64,000 bases of DNA, from NCBI RefSeq assembly GCF_000499845.2, contig NC_023756.2, positions 45,396,291 through 45,460,290 on the forward strand, written 5' to 3'. The number at the start of each line of letters is the position of its first letter. Position 1 is the stretch's first letter. Below the pieces are notes generated by a model. The model saw nothing but the letters and a program-made list of their open reading frames with translations, was not told the DNA's origin and made no database searches. The DNA is from Phaseolus vulgaris (lineage: Eukaryota > Streptophyta > Magnoliopsida > Fabales > Fabaceae). Below, one piece after another: positions 12,767 to 23,367 of the stretch. A program made the translations under genes and the position numbers.

Positions 12767-13196
12767 GACTCTTTCTTCCTGCGCCTCCATATGTTATTCT
12801 CCCACCACCATAAGTTTTCGTATTTCCAAAAAATGTCCCTATGTAATATTTCAGATTACGTAAACCAGAAGTCATTTCTCAAATTCGTAATTAGCTTCCA
12901 GATTACATAATCCATAAGTATTTTTTCAGATGCATGATTAGTTTCCGGATTACATAATTCAGAAGTCTTTTTTACTTCCGGATTATGTAATTCGGAAGAC
13001 TTTTTTCAAATGAGTGTTTAGATTACATAATTCGGAAGCTATTATCAAATCCAGACTTCCAGATTGTGAAATCCAGAATACCATTCTAGATTATATAATC
13101 CAAAATATGGAGGTGGTACAAGAAGGATAAAAAAATATTTCTATAGTTTATAAGGGGGTGCAAGAAGAATATATGGAGGTGTAGGAAGAAATCGTC
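12767..13196. mobile_element. Mutator-like MITE (element B), 430 bp
   Basis: Ends are GACTCTTTCTTCCTGCGCC (left) and, inverted, GACGATTTCTTCCTACACC (right). Flanks are ATAAATTAG (12758-12766) and ACAAATTAG (13197-13205), one transition apart. The paralogous copy at 19920-20366 has identical ACAAATTAG flanks. The interior has clear dyads such as the palindrome at 12975-12998 (CTTCCGGATTAT / GTAATTCGGAAG). Confidence 0.8.
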
Positions 13197-13532
13197 ACAA
13201 ATTAGCTCTGAATTCCATGTCATGATCCATTTGTCCAAAATCAACTGGAATTACAGAAAAATAAAACATAAATCAAATAGTAAATTAGTGTAGGAAAATA
13301 CAAAATTTCAACATAAAAGTATACAATATTTATATAGTATTTACTAAATCTCCTACACACAAAAATACAAATTCATACTAAAAACTAAGAATAAGAAAGA
13401 AGTTAGAGCCATGATCGTACATTGAAGTATTATATGTAACAAAATTAAGTTAGAGGAAGCTTCCACCATTACACCTAAACACATTATTGGAAACTTACCT
13501 ACCTACTTAAACCCAATGTAAATACATAATAC

Positions 13533-13536
<4 letters not shown>

Positions 13537-13573
<37 letters not shown>
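13537..13573. repeat. TA dinucleotide microsatellite
   Basis: About 18 TA units at the end of duplicated segment copy 1. Confidence 0.9.
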
Positions 13574-13576
<3 letters not shown>

Positions 13577-13590
13577 TGTTACTCATATGT

Positions 13591-14230
13591 TACTCAACCT
13601 GGTTAGTACACTTTTATGCATAAGATGTCAATCTTCAAAAAGTATTTTAAAAAACAAATGTCTATACGAAGAAAAACTAATATAGAGAAAGGAGAAACAA
13701 TATTATTCATATGACAAATATTGTTTCAGGAAGGAGATTGACATCTATATTCGACATTTGGCTCGATCAATAAATAATGAAGGTAACAAAAATATTATAT
13801 AACTTGATTATGTATGTAGTTTTATTCACTCATTCATTTAACTTGATATTTGAAGGATTTAACGATAACGAAGCAGCACCAAGTAACACCCATGTTACTG
13901 AACCTGGTTAGTACACTTTTATGCATAAAATGTCAATTTCCAAAAAATCTTTTAAAGGACAAATGGAATATCTATACGAAGAAAAACTTATAGAGAAAGG
14001 AGAAACAATATTATCCACATTACAATTTCTGGTTTCAGGAAGGACATTGTCATCTATTCGACATTTGGCTCGGTCATTAAATAATGCAAGTAACACATAT
14101 TATTGCTTTAATTTTTTCTATATAATTTTATTCATTTATTTAGCTTGACATGTTATACTTTTACCCCACATAACTTTCAAGGATCAAATGATAATGAAGT
14201 GGGACCAAGTAACACAAATGTCATTGACAT
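13591..14230 (+). repeat. Tandemly duplicated 5' coding remnants of a Helitron protein gene
   Basis: Blocks 13591-13790 and 13894-14095 are about 200-bp direct repeats (both contain CTGGTTAGTACACTTTTATG, TATACGAAGAAAAACT and CGACATTTGGCTCG). The second is partly open (SSIRHLARSLNNAS). They lie immediately 5' of the Helitron-like domain, and a third shorter similarity follows at 14175-14240. They look like amplified exon/intron pieces of the same decayed gene. Confidence 0.55.
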
Positions 14231-14330
14231 TGAACATGGTTAGTATACTTTTATTGCAATATATACGTGATAAAAGTTCAATGAAATACTTTACTTTTTT
14301 GATAAATTATTATACATGTAAAAATACAAC

Positions 14331-14418
14331 ATAGATTTCGACGAACGCATAACTGTGCTCGAAATTTTAGAAATACTATTGCGATGGTAATGTTTCAATT
14401 GTCTACTTTGACTACATG
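14331..14418 (+). repeat. Internal partial duplicate of the Helitron coding region
   Basis: A block of about 88 bp (ATAGATTTCGACGAACGC ... CTACATGTGCACATT) repeats at about 14503-14590 with a few substitutions, where it is part of the longer open frame. Confidence 0.8.
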
Positions 14419-14495
14419 TGCACATTCATTTATTTAACTTGACAGCTTATACTTTTACACCACATAACTTTCTCGAATCAAATGATAATGAAGGA

Positions 14496-15366
14496 ATGCA
14501 ATATAGATTTCGATGGACGCATAACTCAGCTCGAAATTTTAGAAATACTATGGCGATGGTAATGTTTCAATTGTCTACTCCAACTACATGTGCACATTGT
14601 CATGCACGATTATTTTACCATAAATCACGTGATATGTGTTGTTCGGGTGGAAAAGTCATACTTCCACATGTTACTGCTCCGGATGAGTTGATTCAAATAT
14701 TTTCCGGTTCTTCTTCTGAAAGTAGACATTTTAGACAACATATTAGAAGTTACAACCATGTGCTTTCATTCACTTCACTTGGTGTTCACATGGATGAAAA
14801 TATAGTTGCAACTGGTTGTGGTATATATAGTTTTTGTGCTCAAGGTGCAATGTATCACAGGATTGGAGGGTTTTTTCCAAATGAGGGTTCCAGACCACGT
14901 TTTTTTGCAATTGTACATTTATGACACTGCACATGAATTACAAAATAGGATGTTGGAAACTCCTCATCTTCATCAAACCATTGTTAATAAGTTGCAACAA
15001 ATACTACATCAGTGCAATCCATTTGTGCATGTATTTAGACAACTTGCTCAAGAACAAAATATTCATGAATGTACTTTACTCATTAAAGAGCGTCCTGCCA
15101 ATCAACCACAATATAATCTTCCAACTGCATCTCAAGTGACAACAATTATTGTTACTGGGGACACAGAATCAATGGCACGTGGATGAGACATTAAAGTTGT
15201 AAGTCATGATGGGAACTTAATAAACATTAAAGAAATTGTGGGATATTATGACCCTTTACAATATCCACTATTATTTCCTTTTGGAACATATGGTTGGGAT
15301 TTCAACATAAAAAATCATAATGGTCAAAGTATCTCATGTCGAGAATATTATAACTACATGGTTCAG
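14496..15366 (+). pseudogene. Helitron RepHel protein fragment (Helitron_like_N domain), frameshifted
   Basis: Encodes the cysteine-rich start and N-terminal domain typical of plant Helitron proteins: TCAHCHARLFYHKSRDMCC, then FRQHIRSYNHVLSFTSLGVH, then LHQTIVNKLQQILHQCNPFV, then YNLPTASQVTTIIVTGDTES and YYDPLQYPLLFPFGTYGWD. Reading moves from one frame (open to 14924) to another (open to 15186) at a T homopolymer near 14899-14905, consistent with one extra T. A TGA at 15184-15186 then interrupts the conserved RGRDIKV region, again compatible with CGA-to-TGA decay. The sequence stops matching after about 15366 and joins copia sequence. The helicase domain is missing. A dead fragment. Confidence 0.9.
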
Positions 15367-15399
15367 GTAACTTCCAACACAGTATCAACGAGAATATTA

Positions 15400-15690
15400 T
15401 AGATATCTGTTGCAGTGTCATGTAACTTGCCAGCTCAACTTTTCTGACAATCAAGCGGCATTACATATAGCAGCAAACCCAGTATTTCATGAACGCACAA
15501 AACACATTGAGATAGACTGTCACATTATGCGAGAAAAATTACAAGCTGGGATAATCAGTCCTTCATATGTACCGACACAGTATCAACTCGCAGATATTTT
15601 TACAAAGACACTAGGCAAGGAACGGTTTTTAACGCTACGACACAAGTTAGGGTTCATGATCTTCATCTACCAACTTGAGGGGAGTATTAA
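15400..15690 (+). pseudogene. Ty1/copia RNase H C-terminal fragment with polypurine tract
   Basis: The conserved end of copia polyproteins is plain: [20 protein letters not shown], then [13 protein letters not shown] and [17 protein letters not shown] one-base loss near 15650 shifts the frame at the final motif ([11 protein letters not shown]), followed by TGAGGGGAGTATT, a polypurine-tract-like string just before the LTR. Everything 5' of RNase H is missing; the fragment abuts the Helitron remnant. Confidence 0.9.
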
Positions 15691-15930
15691 GGAAATAATA
15701 ATTATCAAATTATATGCAATTATTGTATGCAATATTGTACGATATTGTACCCAATTATATGCAATTAATTTAATAATGATAGAATCTCATGATTAGTATC
15801 CCTACCTAATTAGATTGTAAATTTGAGAGATAAACTCCCTATATATTTACTATAGATGAAGTGATGTAACCATACACATAAGAGAATAAGAAACATCTCT
15901 TCTTTTTACCATTTTATCATCATTTTCTTA
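15691..15930 (+). mobile_element. Copia 3' LTR (partial)
   Basis: Begins TATTAAGGAAATAATAATTA right after the polypurine tract. The first ~125 bp recur in inverted orientation at 17818-17948. TATATATTTAC near 15839 and the run ending in AAGAGAATAAGAAAC are compatible with LTR promoter/poly(A) parts. The right end is uncertain. Confidence 0.7.
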
Positions 15931-15939
15931 TATGAAATG

Positions 15940-16745
15940 AATAACCATGATGAAGAACCATCTGTGCAACTGCAAGAGTCTTATGCAAAATTGAAGAGCT
16001 CGAAAACTACAAAACAAGATTTTCCCATCACCACTCCAATTCAAGCTGGAGCAGAAACAATTCTGCAAGACAAACTTTAAAGAAATAAGAAAAAAAATGA
16101 ATAAAAAGATCGAGTGAATGAACGAAGAGATTATGCAACGCACCTCGAAGTTAAAATCTTGAACTTTCTTCTTACCCTCAAGATCCCAAACAATCACACT
16201 TTCTTCAGCAACGATGCCCTACCAGAATTTCGAAGGAGAAAAACTCAAGTCATAAATGCAGGAACCAACGACAATCTCATTAACCTTATTGTCGCCTTCC
16301 ATTCCCCACAATTTAACAATTCCATTCGTTCCGCCGCTGCCGATAACGGATCCGTTACGGGGAAGAGCCACCGTGTTCACGCAACCTGCGTGGCCGGAGG
16401 TGGCGAAACATTTTACCAAGGTCCCATTAATCATATTCAGGTCCCACACCTTCACACTGCCGTCCCAAACCGCCGTCACGAGCCTTGGAGACTCCGTCGT
16501 CGGAACGAAACGCACGCATGAAATCCAATCAAAATGGGCGTCTTCGTTGTTCTTCAAGATTATCGTACACTTTTCCAAGGTGTTCTAGACTCTCAGAGTA
16601 TTATCACGACCACCGGAGGCGATGACCAAATCGTTGAACAGTGTGGCGGAAAGTACGTGGTTCGTGTGGCCCACAAAACGTCGCGTCCTGCGACCGGTGG
16701 TCAGATTCCACAGACGGAGATCACCGTCCCAAAATGTTTGTCTTT
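15940..16745 (-). pseudogene. RACK1-like WD40 pseudogene (copy A), last four blades
   Basis: On the minus strand the translation follows the C-terminal half of plant RACK1: [40 protein letters not shown], then DWISCVRFVPTTESPRLV, DGSVKVWDLNMINGTLVKCF, GHAGCVNTVALPRNGSVIGS, GGTNGIVKLWGMEGD and ESVIVWDLEGKKKVQDF. After a short intron with intact GT/AG it continues NCFCSSLNWSGDGKILF. Two in-frame TAG codons (16585-16587, replacing a Trp; 16219-16221) and a garbled C-terminus show decay. The retained intron argues for a genomic rather than a processed copy. Family knowledge: RACK1 is a seven-blade scaffold on the 40S ribosome. No function is expected here. Confidence 0.85.
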
Positions 16746-17111
16746 TTCTTTCTTTTACCCTTCATACAACACTAAATGTAAAAGTTTCCTCCCACATAGC
16801 TTTTCTTTCAATAAATATACAAGATGCGTACATTTTCAAGATTATCTACACTTTTCCAAGGCGTTCCAAACTCTCAGAGTATTATCACGACCACCGGAGA
16901 GGCGATGACCGAATCGTTGAACAGCGTGGCGGAGAGTACGTGGTTCGTGTGGCCCACAAAACGTCGCGTCCTACGACCGGTGGTCAGATTCCACAGACGG
17001 AGATCACCATCCCAAAATGTTTGTCTTTTTCTTTCTTTTACCCTTCATACAACACTAAATGTAAAAGTCTCCTCCCACATAGTTTTTCTTTCAATAAATA
17101 TACAAGATGCG
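16558..17111. repeat. 281-bp tandem duplication of the RACK1-like fragment and its upstream flank
   Basis: The string CTTTTCCAAGG recurs at 16570 and 16851. The following blade sequence plus the flank ending AAGATGCGTACATTT repeats almost exactly (period 281). The second copy carries a 2-bp insertion (GGAGAGGCGATGAC for GGAGGCGATGAC), breaking its frame. Confidence 0.9.
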
Positions 17112-17309
17112 TACATTTACCAAAATTATTGATATATTATCTTCGACCACCACTCTCCCTTCCCTAGGGATTAAATAAGTTCTATAAATATATTTTTTAT
17201 TAATAATAATTTTGAAGATTGTAGATAATCGTGCAATCTCTGTTTCATGGCAAGCGATTAATGATATATGTGGCGTTTAAAACGCATTCTCCCCAAAATT
17301 TTAATGGTA

Positions 17310-17800
17310 AATTGGACTAAAATAGGAGGGCCCGTGTTGTGTTTAAAACATGTCTATGTTTGCGTTCTACTACTACATTTTGTTGTGGAGTATAGACGCA
17401 AGTGCGTTGACATTCAATACCTTTTTTGAAAAAAAAATCATACATTGCAATAAATTCCAGTCCGTTGTCAACGCGGATGGTTTTAATACATGCCTGAAAT
17501 TGATTTTGTGCAAATGAAATGAATGACACATGCCTGAAATTGATTTTGTGCAAATGAAATGAATGACTCTAAGATGTTGGGTTTCAGATTTGTGATTCAT
17601 AAGAAATAGCTAAGTACATCTAGTATAGTCATCGACTATAGTGAGAAAAAAATGTTTTCCAAAATGAGTTGGAGTTTTATGAGGACCCCAAATGTCACAA
17701 TGCAATAGATTAAATGGAGAATGAGATTTTAATGTACTTAAAGGAAAGAGTAGCCTTGTCTGTTTAGCTTTAGGACAAATACTACAAGGAGGTTATCTCT
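17310..17800 (-). pseudogene. Copia integrase fragment, minus strand
   Basis: Minus-strand translation gives copia pre-integrase/integrase signatures: LLHCDIWGPHKTPTHFGKHF, FFLTIVDDYTRCT, then KTIRVDNGLEF and TPQQNVVVERKHRHVLNTTR. Stops and a 40-bp internal tandem duplication (17488-17527 and 17528-17567) break the frame. On the minus strand it follows an LTR fragment (17818-17948), so this copy has lost gag, protease, reverse transcriptase and the 3' LTR. Confidence 0.85.
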
Positions 17801-17817
17801 CCAATAATCTAATTAGG

Positions 17818-17948
17818 TAAGAATATTAATCATGAGATTCTATCATTATTAAATTAATTGCATATACTTGAGTACAATATCGTACAATATCGTACAATAT
17901 TGCATATAATAATTGCATATAATTTGATAATTATTATTTCCTTAATAT
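17818..17948 (-). mobile_element. Copia 5' LTR fragment, inverted relative to 15691-15930
   Basis: Reverse complement of the start of the plus-strand copia LTR, including TATTAAGGAAATAATAATTA and the repeated CGATATTGTAC motif. Adjacent to the minus-strand integrase fragment. Confidence 0.85.
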
Positions 17949-18046
17949 TTCATACTTTTCTTTTTGTAAAGAGAACATTGTATTTGAATTGAAAGAATTG
18001 AGTTTTTTTTTTCTTTTGGATTTGAATATCAAGATATTCTTTGTAG

Positions 18047-18143
18047 GTGTACTCTGTTTTTAAGCAGTTTAAATGCATACATGTGTACTCTATTTCTGAG
18101 CAGTTTAAATGTATACATGTGTATTCTGTTTCTGAGCAGTTTT
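18047..18143. repeat. 36-bp tandem repeat, about 2.7 copies
   Basis: Units start at 18047, 18083 and 18119 (GTGTACTCTGTTT / AAGCAGTTTAAATGCATACAT). A further degenerate piece (GCATACATGTGTATT) lies near 18234. Confidence 0.85.
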
Positions 18144-18317
18144 CATAAGACTCTTCTTCTTCATGGTTTTCATATCTTTCTTTTTCTTGTTCTTGTGTCT
18201 GATTTTGTTCTTATGTCTGAGTAGTTTAATAATGCATACATGTGTATTTTTTTCAAAGTATTTTATATTTCTGGTATAAGGTTCCATTGATCGTTATGAA
18301 GAAAATACGACGAAAAC

Positions 18318-18455
18318 TATAGAATTTGATAAATGATAAATAGAGTTAGTTGGAAAAAAATGACAAGTAAATAAGGAAGTGAAAACTACTAAACCTAAAT
18401 TCACCTTTAAATTCATTACATTTTGCTGTAAATTGCACAAAGTTTTAAAATTCAA
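18318..18455. repeat. Dispersed repeat, inverted partner of 27440-27610
   Basis: CCTAAATTCACCTTTAAATT and CATTACATTTTGCTGTAAA are found as reverse complements at 27457-27490, with the flanking GATAAATGATAAA-GAGTTAGTTGGA segment also shared. Class unknown. Confidence 0.75.
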
Positions 18456-19452
18456 GAATGAAATGTGTGAAATATTAAAAATGACTGAGACAAAATTTGT
18501 ATAATAAAACTTTTGTCTTCTTGTTAGTCTACAGTTTCAAAGTTACTTATAGATTTGAATTAAAGTTTGTAATCTCAATTTTGGATGAATTAAAAGAGTC
18601 AAATTATTGAAAATGTAAGTGGTCTTTAGGTGGATGAAAGTTAGTAAATAAAGTTAATTTTGCTTATGTATCATGTTAAATGATAACTCATATTTTATAT
18701 AAATTTATGATGGATATTACTTTATAACAAAACAATATGAAAGGTTAATTATTTAAGGTATATATGTCTTCTTTCTTTCTTTTTCATATTTTTCGTTTTC
18801 TTTTAAATTCATTATTTTTTAAAAAGTGATTTTTTTTTTTAATTTTAGTTTGGTTTTCATAAAAATAATAAAAACTGTCTAAATGAAAACTAATTCTGAA
18901 TTATTTTTTTTGTCTTAAGTTAAGTTCTATTTATAATGTTCAGAAAAGCTTTCTTCCTGCACCCCGTCAAATTTTTCTCAGCACCTCCCATTAATTAGGT
19001 GATATGACCAAAATGCCTTATCTAGTTCATTTTGGAAAGCTCTTTCTGAATATCTATTTTGAAAAATTTATCCTAAAAATTTTATTATGAAAATTCTGTT
19101 CCAGAATTTTTTTTTCCAAAAATATATTTCACCCGAAAACATTATTAAAAAAAATTGCAAAAGTCATTTTTAATAAGGGCAAAACAGTCTTTAACAAAAT
19201 TGATGAACTTCAGGATGATATTTTAGCTTCAAAAATATATTAATAAATCTAATTTTTGAAATACAATGTATTTTAAATTTTAGAGTTTATAATTTTGAAA
19301 TTTAACAAAAAAGAAAGAAGGATTTCAATGAAAAATATGAAGAAAAGGGTAAAATTATCATTTCATGCCTTCTATGAGGTGTAGGAAAGAAGGAGTCGGG
19401 ATTTAGGGTTTAGTAAGAAGAAATTGCATTAGCTAAGTTCTATTTGTAATGT

Positions 19453-19830
19453 GGCTCTTTCTCTCTGCACCCAACAAATGACTTCCTACACTACATCATT
19501 CTTTGAAAAGACCATTTTACCATTTTTAAAATGACTTTAATATTACTTTTTCCAAAATATTTTTGGAATATACTTTTCAGAATACATTTTATGAATTCCG
19601 GATTTATCATTCTAAAAATTAAAAAAAAATGTGTTCTAGAAAGAATATTCTGGAATGATTTTTTGCCTTCCAGATTTCTTACATTTTACTTACAAAACCT
19701 CTATTCTGGAAATACCTTTTGCTTATAGAACTCTTATTCCGGAATCTTCCAAAAATATCAAGGATAATTCTGGTATTGCACATAATGTAGGGGTGCAGGA
19801 AAAATTATAGGGGTGCAGGAAGAAATATCC
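19453..19830. mobile_element. Mutator-like MITE (element D'), 378 bp
   Basis: Orthologous to element D, longer because copy 1 has an internal deletion. Flanks are TTGTAATGT (19444-19452) and TTATAATGT (19831-19839). The left end contains CTCTTTCTCTCTGCACC; the right end is GGTGCAGGAAGAAATATCC. Confidence 0.75.
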
Positions 19831-19919
19831 TTATAATGTTCTAAAGCAAGAAGAATGGGCCTAAGCTGCATCGAAGTGGGCCAAAACAAAATAATAAGTG
19901 TACTGAAATTACAAATTAG

Positions 19920-20366
19920 GACTCTTTCTTCCTGCACCTACATATATGTTCTTCTCCCACCTCTATAAATTTTTGTATTTTCAAAAATATCGTTATGTAA
20001 TATTCCAGATTACGTAATTTGGAAATCATTTTTGAAATTCGTAATTAGGTTCCAGATTACATAATCCAGAAGTCTTTTTCAGATGCATGATTAGTTTCTG
20101 AATTACATAATCCAAAAGTCTTTTCTACTTCCGGATTATGTAATTCGGAAGTCTTTTTTTAAATACGTGTTTGGATTACATAATCCGAAAGCTATTATCA
20201 AATCCAGATTTCTGTATTATGAAATCTAGAATACCATTCTGAATTATATAATCCAAAATATGAAAGTAGCACAAGAAGGATAAAAAAATATTTTTATATT
20301 TTATATGGAGAAAGTATTATATTTTATATGGGGTGCATGAAGAACATGCTGCTGGGAGAAACAGTC
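19920..20366. mobile_element. Mutator-like MITE (element B'), 447 bp, perfect 9-bp TSD
   Basis: Flanked by ACAAATTAG at 19911-19919 and 20367-20375. The left end is GACTCTTTCTTCCTGCACC; the right end inverted is GACTGTTTCTCCCAGCAGC. Paralogue of element B. Confidence 0.85.
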
Positions 20367-20708
20367 ACAAATTAGCTCTGAATTCAATGTCATGATCCAA
20401 TTGTCCAAAATAAGCTTTGAAAATAAAGAATCAACTGCAATTACAGAAAAATAAAACATAAATCAAATAGTAAATTAATGTAGGAAAATACAAAATTTCA
20501 GCATAAAAGTATACAGTATTTATATAGTATTTACTAAATCTCCTACACAAAAAATACAAATTCATACTTAAAAACTAAGAATAAGAAAGAAGTTAGAGCC
20601 ATGATCGTACATTGAAGTATTATATGTAACAAAATTAAGTTAGAAACTTACCTACCTACTTAAACCCTATGTAAATACATATTACATAAATACATATTAT
20701 ATATATAA

Positions 20709-21309
20709 ACCTAAATTTATTACCTAAAGATTAAATCTGTACGAAATGTTGATGCCATAAAACAGAAACAATTAATGGAATAGGACTCAATCGTAATTTA
20801 GCATACTTCATTGCAAAGCCTAAAGAATGAAAAACAACCTACACTATACAAAAAATATACCATTAAAAAAAAAATTATATAAAAAAATTAATTATTATAT
20901 TGAATAAATTAAATACTATTTTAAAAACTAAAAACTTATTTAAATGAATTTATATTATTAATAAATAATTTATAAATTAATTAGTTATTAAAATTTTAAT
21001 TACTAACTTTATAATTTAAATAATTAGTATTACGTAAACCGGTTTAAATATATTCCAAAAACAGTACCAAACATTTAAGCATCCACTACAAAATTCAACC
21101 AAACATTTAGTAAGGACAAAGCTAAAACGACTCACTAAGTAAGAGGAGGGTAAGTAAAGTAAAAATTTAAGTTTAGATTTTAATATTATTTACTTTGGGG
21201 TATTATGGTAAAATTAACTTTAGTATGGGGTGGTTGAAGAAGTGATGGAGGTGCAGGAAGAAGCAGTATTTCTTCATATGGGTTTAGTGTATCAATAGAG
21301 AACTGGGTA
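20709..21309. other. AT-rich spacer with a MITE end fragment
   Basis: No gene. The string GGAGGTGCAGGAAGAAGCAG near 21249-21268 is a right-end remnant of the same MITE family. Confidence 0.5.
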
Positions 21310-21623
21310 GGGTGTTTCTTCATGTACCCTCTCAAATTTCTCTCTGCACCCATCAATTAGGTGAAATTACCAAAATGCTTTATCTAATTTGTCGTTATTT
21401 CACAAAGTTCTTTTTGAAATATATTCTGAAAACTGGAAAGGTTATTTTAGAAATTCATTTTTGGAAAAAAAATCGATAATATATTTATAAATTCCAGAAA
21501 GTATGTTCCAGAAGTATTCTAGAAAAAGTAATCCAAAAATCATTTTTTTTTAAAAAAAACAGTCTTTTCCAAAATTAATGGGGGTGCAGGAAGAAATTTA
21601 TTGGGTTGCAGGAAAAAACAGCC
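21310..21623. mobile_element. Mutator-like MITE (element C), 314 bp
   Basis: The left end GGGTGTTTCTTCATGTACCC and the inverted right end GGCTGTTTTTTCCTGCAACC belong to the family. The flanks AACTGGGTA and GAATGAGTA agree at only six of nine positions, so this is an older or uncertain insertion. Confidence 0.6.
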
Positions 21624-21936
21624 GAATGAGTATTGTGAGAGCTGAATTCTCAAATGAGTTTTATCTGAACTGTCAGAAATCCCTTCGAAAATGGGCTTCC
21701 TATGGACTGAAATCCAGTGGGGTTTTCTGGTGTTTTTAAAAAAGGAGAGGACAATTTAAAAAAAAAATAAGAGAAAAATAATTAATTAAAAATGTTGAGA
21801 TTATATTTTAATTTCTCTGAGAGAATAGAAATAAATAAAACATAATTATACATACTTACACATGTTAGTTGGAAAAAAAAAATAACCATTTTCATAAAAA
21901 AATAGAAACACAAACCTTACAACATATATCATGGAG

Positions 21937-22079
21937 ATAATCGATTATGTCTCATTTATAACATTTCTCATTTATAACATACTAGATAATCGATTATGCT
22001 TGTAACATATTACATAATTGATTAAAACTTTTGGTTAATCAATTATGCATGGAAAAAAATTATTGGATAATCAATTATA
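21937..22079. repeat. Cluster of ATAATCGATTAT-type palindromes
   Basis: Two perfect ATAATCGATTAT palindromes (21937-21948, 21986-21997) and three AATTGATTA/TAATCAATTA variants (near 22014, 22034 and 22067) in about 145 bp. Similar AATCGATTA-rich stretches occur in legume repeats. No function is assigned. Confidence 0.7.
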
Positions 22080-23362
22080 ACCTTAAAAAAATCACAATTA
22101 AATCGAAGAAAATGAAGTAAAATAGTTTGTATCTATGTAACTTTCCTCAAGAATCTCTATTGTTGAGAGAATAAATAAAATTATCACTCACTCCTTTTTT
22201 TTCATTATTGTACACTCTCTCACACAGGGATCAAAACAACAACCATTCACATTCTATCTTTGTGGTGAACAATGCACACATGAAAGTAAACACAATATAA
22301 GGACCAAATCACAAGTAAACATATTTATTTGAGGAAATAATGTTCAATTGGGTCTATTTGGAGAATTATTTTTTTTAAAAAGTATTACTCTATGAAAAAA
22401 TTGAAACAAATATTTGAGAAAATTGATAATAATATCTACAATTTAAATTGTTTATATCCTTTTCTTAAATAATTTAAACTTGCAAGGAGACGATTGTCTC
22501 ATAGCTAATGAATTACAAGGTGAATCATTATAAAATATGTATTTATATTTACCGATTATCTTAAGATTAGTTGGATCTATCCTATTACATGCTATCCAAA
22601 CCCCTTTATTCCCATGTGTTTATTATTATGTATTTGTAAGGTCTCACTTAATGTGTTCAATAGTATAATATAAGTTGTTTAATTGATATGGAGTGTGGAT
22701 GTTTTATTAATTAAGTTAAAAAGCTTATAAGTATAAAAAAATAACTATTTAAATTTTATTTTACAAAAATCATAATTTCTCTAAAATATTTTTCTCTACC
22801 TTCTCCTTAGAAGTTTGAAAGATTTCTTCATTTTTTTTTATCTGAGTCTAACTTAGGGATCTTAGTGGAGAGTAGAATTTATTTATTTTTTGATAAAAAA
22901 ATGTTTTTTCTTTAAGTTTCTCTGAGACTTTTTTTTAGTTGGTTTTTGAAAAAGTTTACATGTTTAGAATTTTTATGTGTGTGCATGTGTTGTTTTTTTT
23001 GTAAATTTTTTACAAAGATGATTCTTTGTTAGTCTAAGATCATAAGGGTATGTTTAAATAGTTTATTAGAGTTTTTTTTTTATGTACACATTTAGCTTTC
23101 CTATAGAGAAGTTGAAAGCAACTTAAGTTTGAGTAAACAAGTCTTTAACATGTAAGGAAAAATACTTATATTTGGTTATAGTACCTCAAAGTAAATGATA
23201 TAGATGTGAATGTGACGTTGTTATAATATTTGATTTAGTAGAGAGTCTGTGTGTTGATTGAATGTATTCAAATTGTTTGAATTTTCAGTTGATTGCTTAA
23301 TGACATTGTGAAACTGTTTATGATGTGATATAATTAAAAGTTTTGGTAGATAATCTGAATAA
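22080..23362. other. AT-rich spacer, no gene seen
   Basis: No open frame of note and no recognisable repeat end. Confidence 0.4.
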
Positions 23363-23367
23363 TTATG

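Larger units (their letters stand above)
11018..13575. repeat. Duplicated segment, copy 1 (pairs with 18668-20708)
   Basis: Direct-orientation duplicate. Shared blocks include ATGTTAAATGATAACTCAT near 11025 and 18672, the block around 11570-11670 and 19335-19440, and the tail around 13206-13480 and 20376-20640 (GAATTC-ATGTCATGATCCA-). Differences are mainly insertions of small 9-bp-TSD elements. No coding content was found in either copy. It could be a segmental duplication or two copies of a larger non-autonomous transposon. Confidence 0.8.
18668..20708. repeat. Duplicated segment, copy 2 (pairs with 11018-13575)
   Basis: Same order of blocks as copy 1. It lacks element A but carries elements D' and B', and an extra fragment E at 18949-19205 related to the element at 21310-21623. 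No coding content. Confidence 0.8.

Noticed and set aside
16114..17167. Plus-strand open frames of 100-180 codons
   Set aside because: Antisense shadows of the RACK1-like pseudogene; the plausible protein is on the minus strand. The array's plus-strand 84-codon frames are rejected for the same reason.
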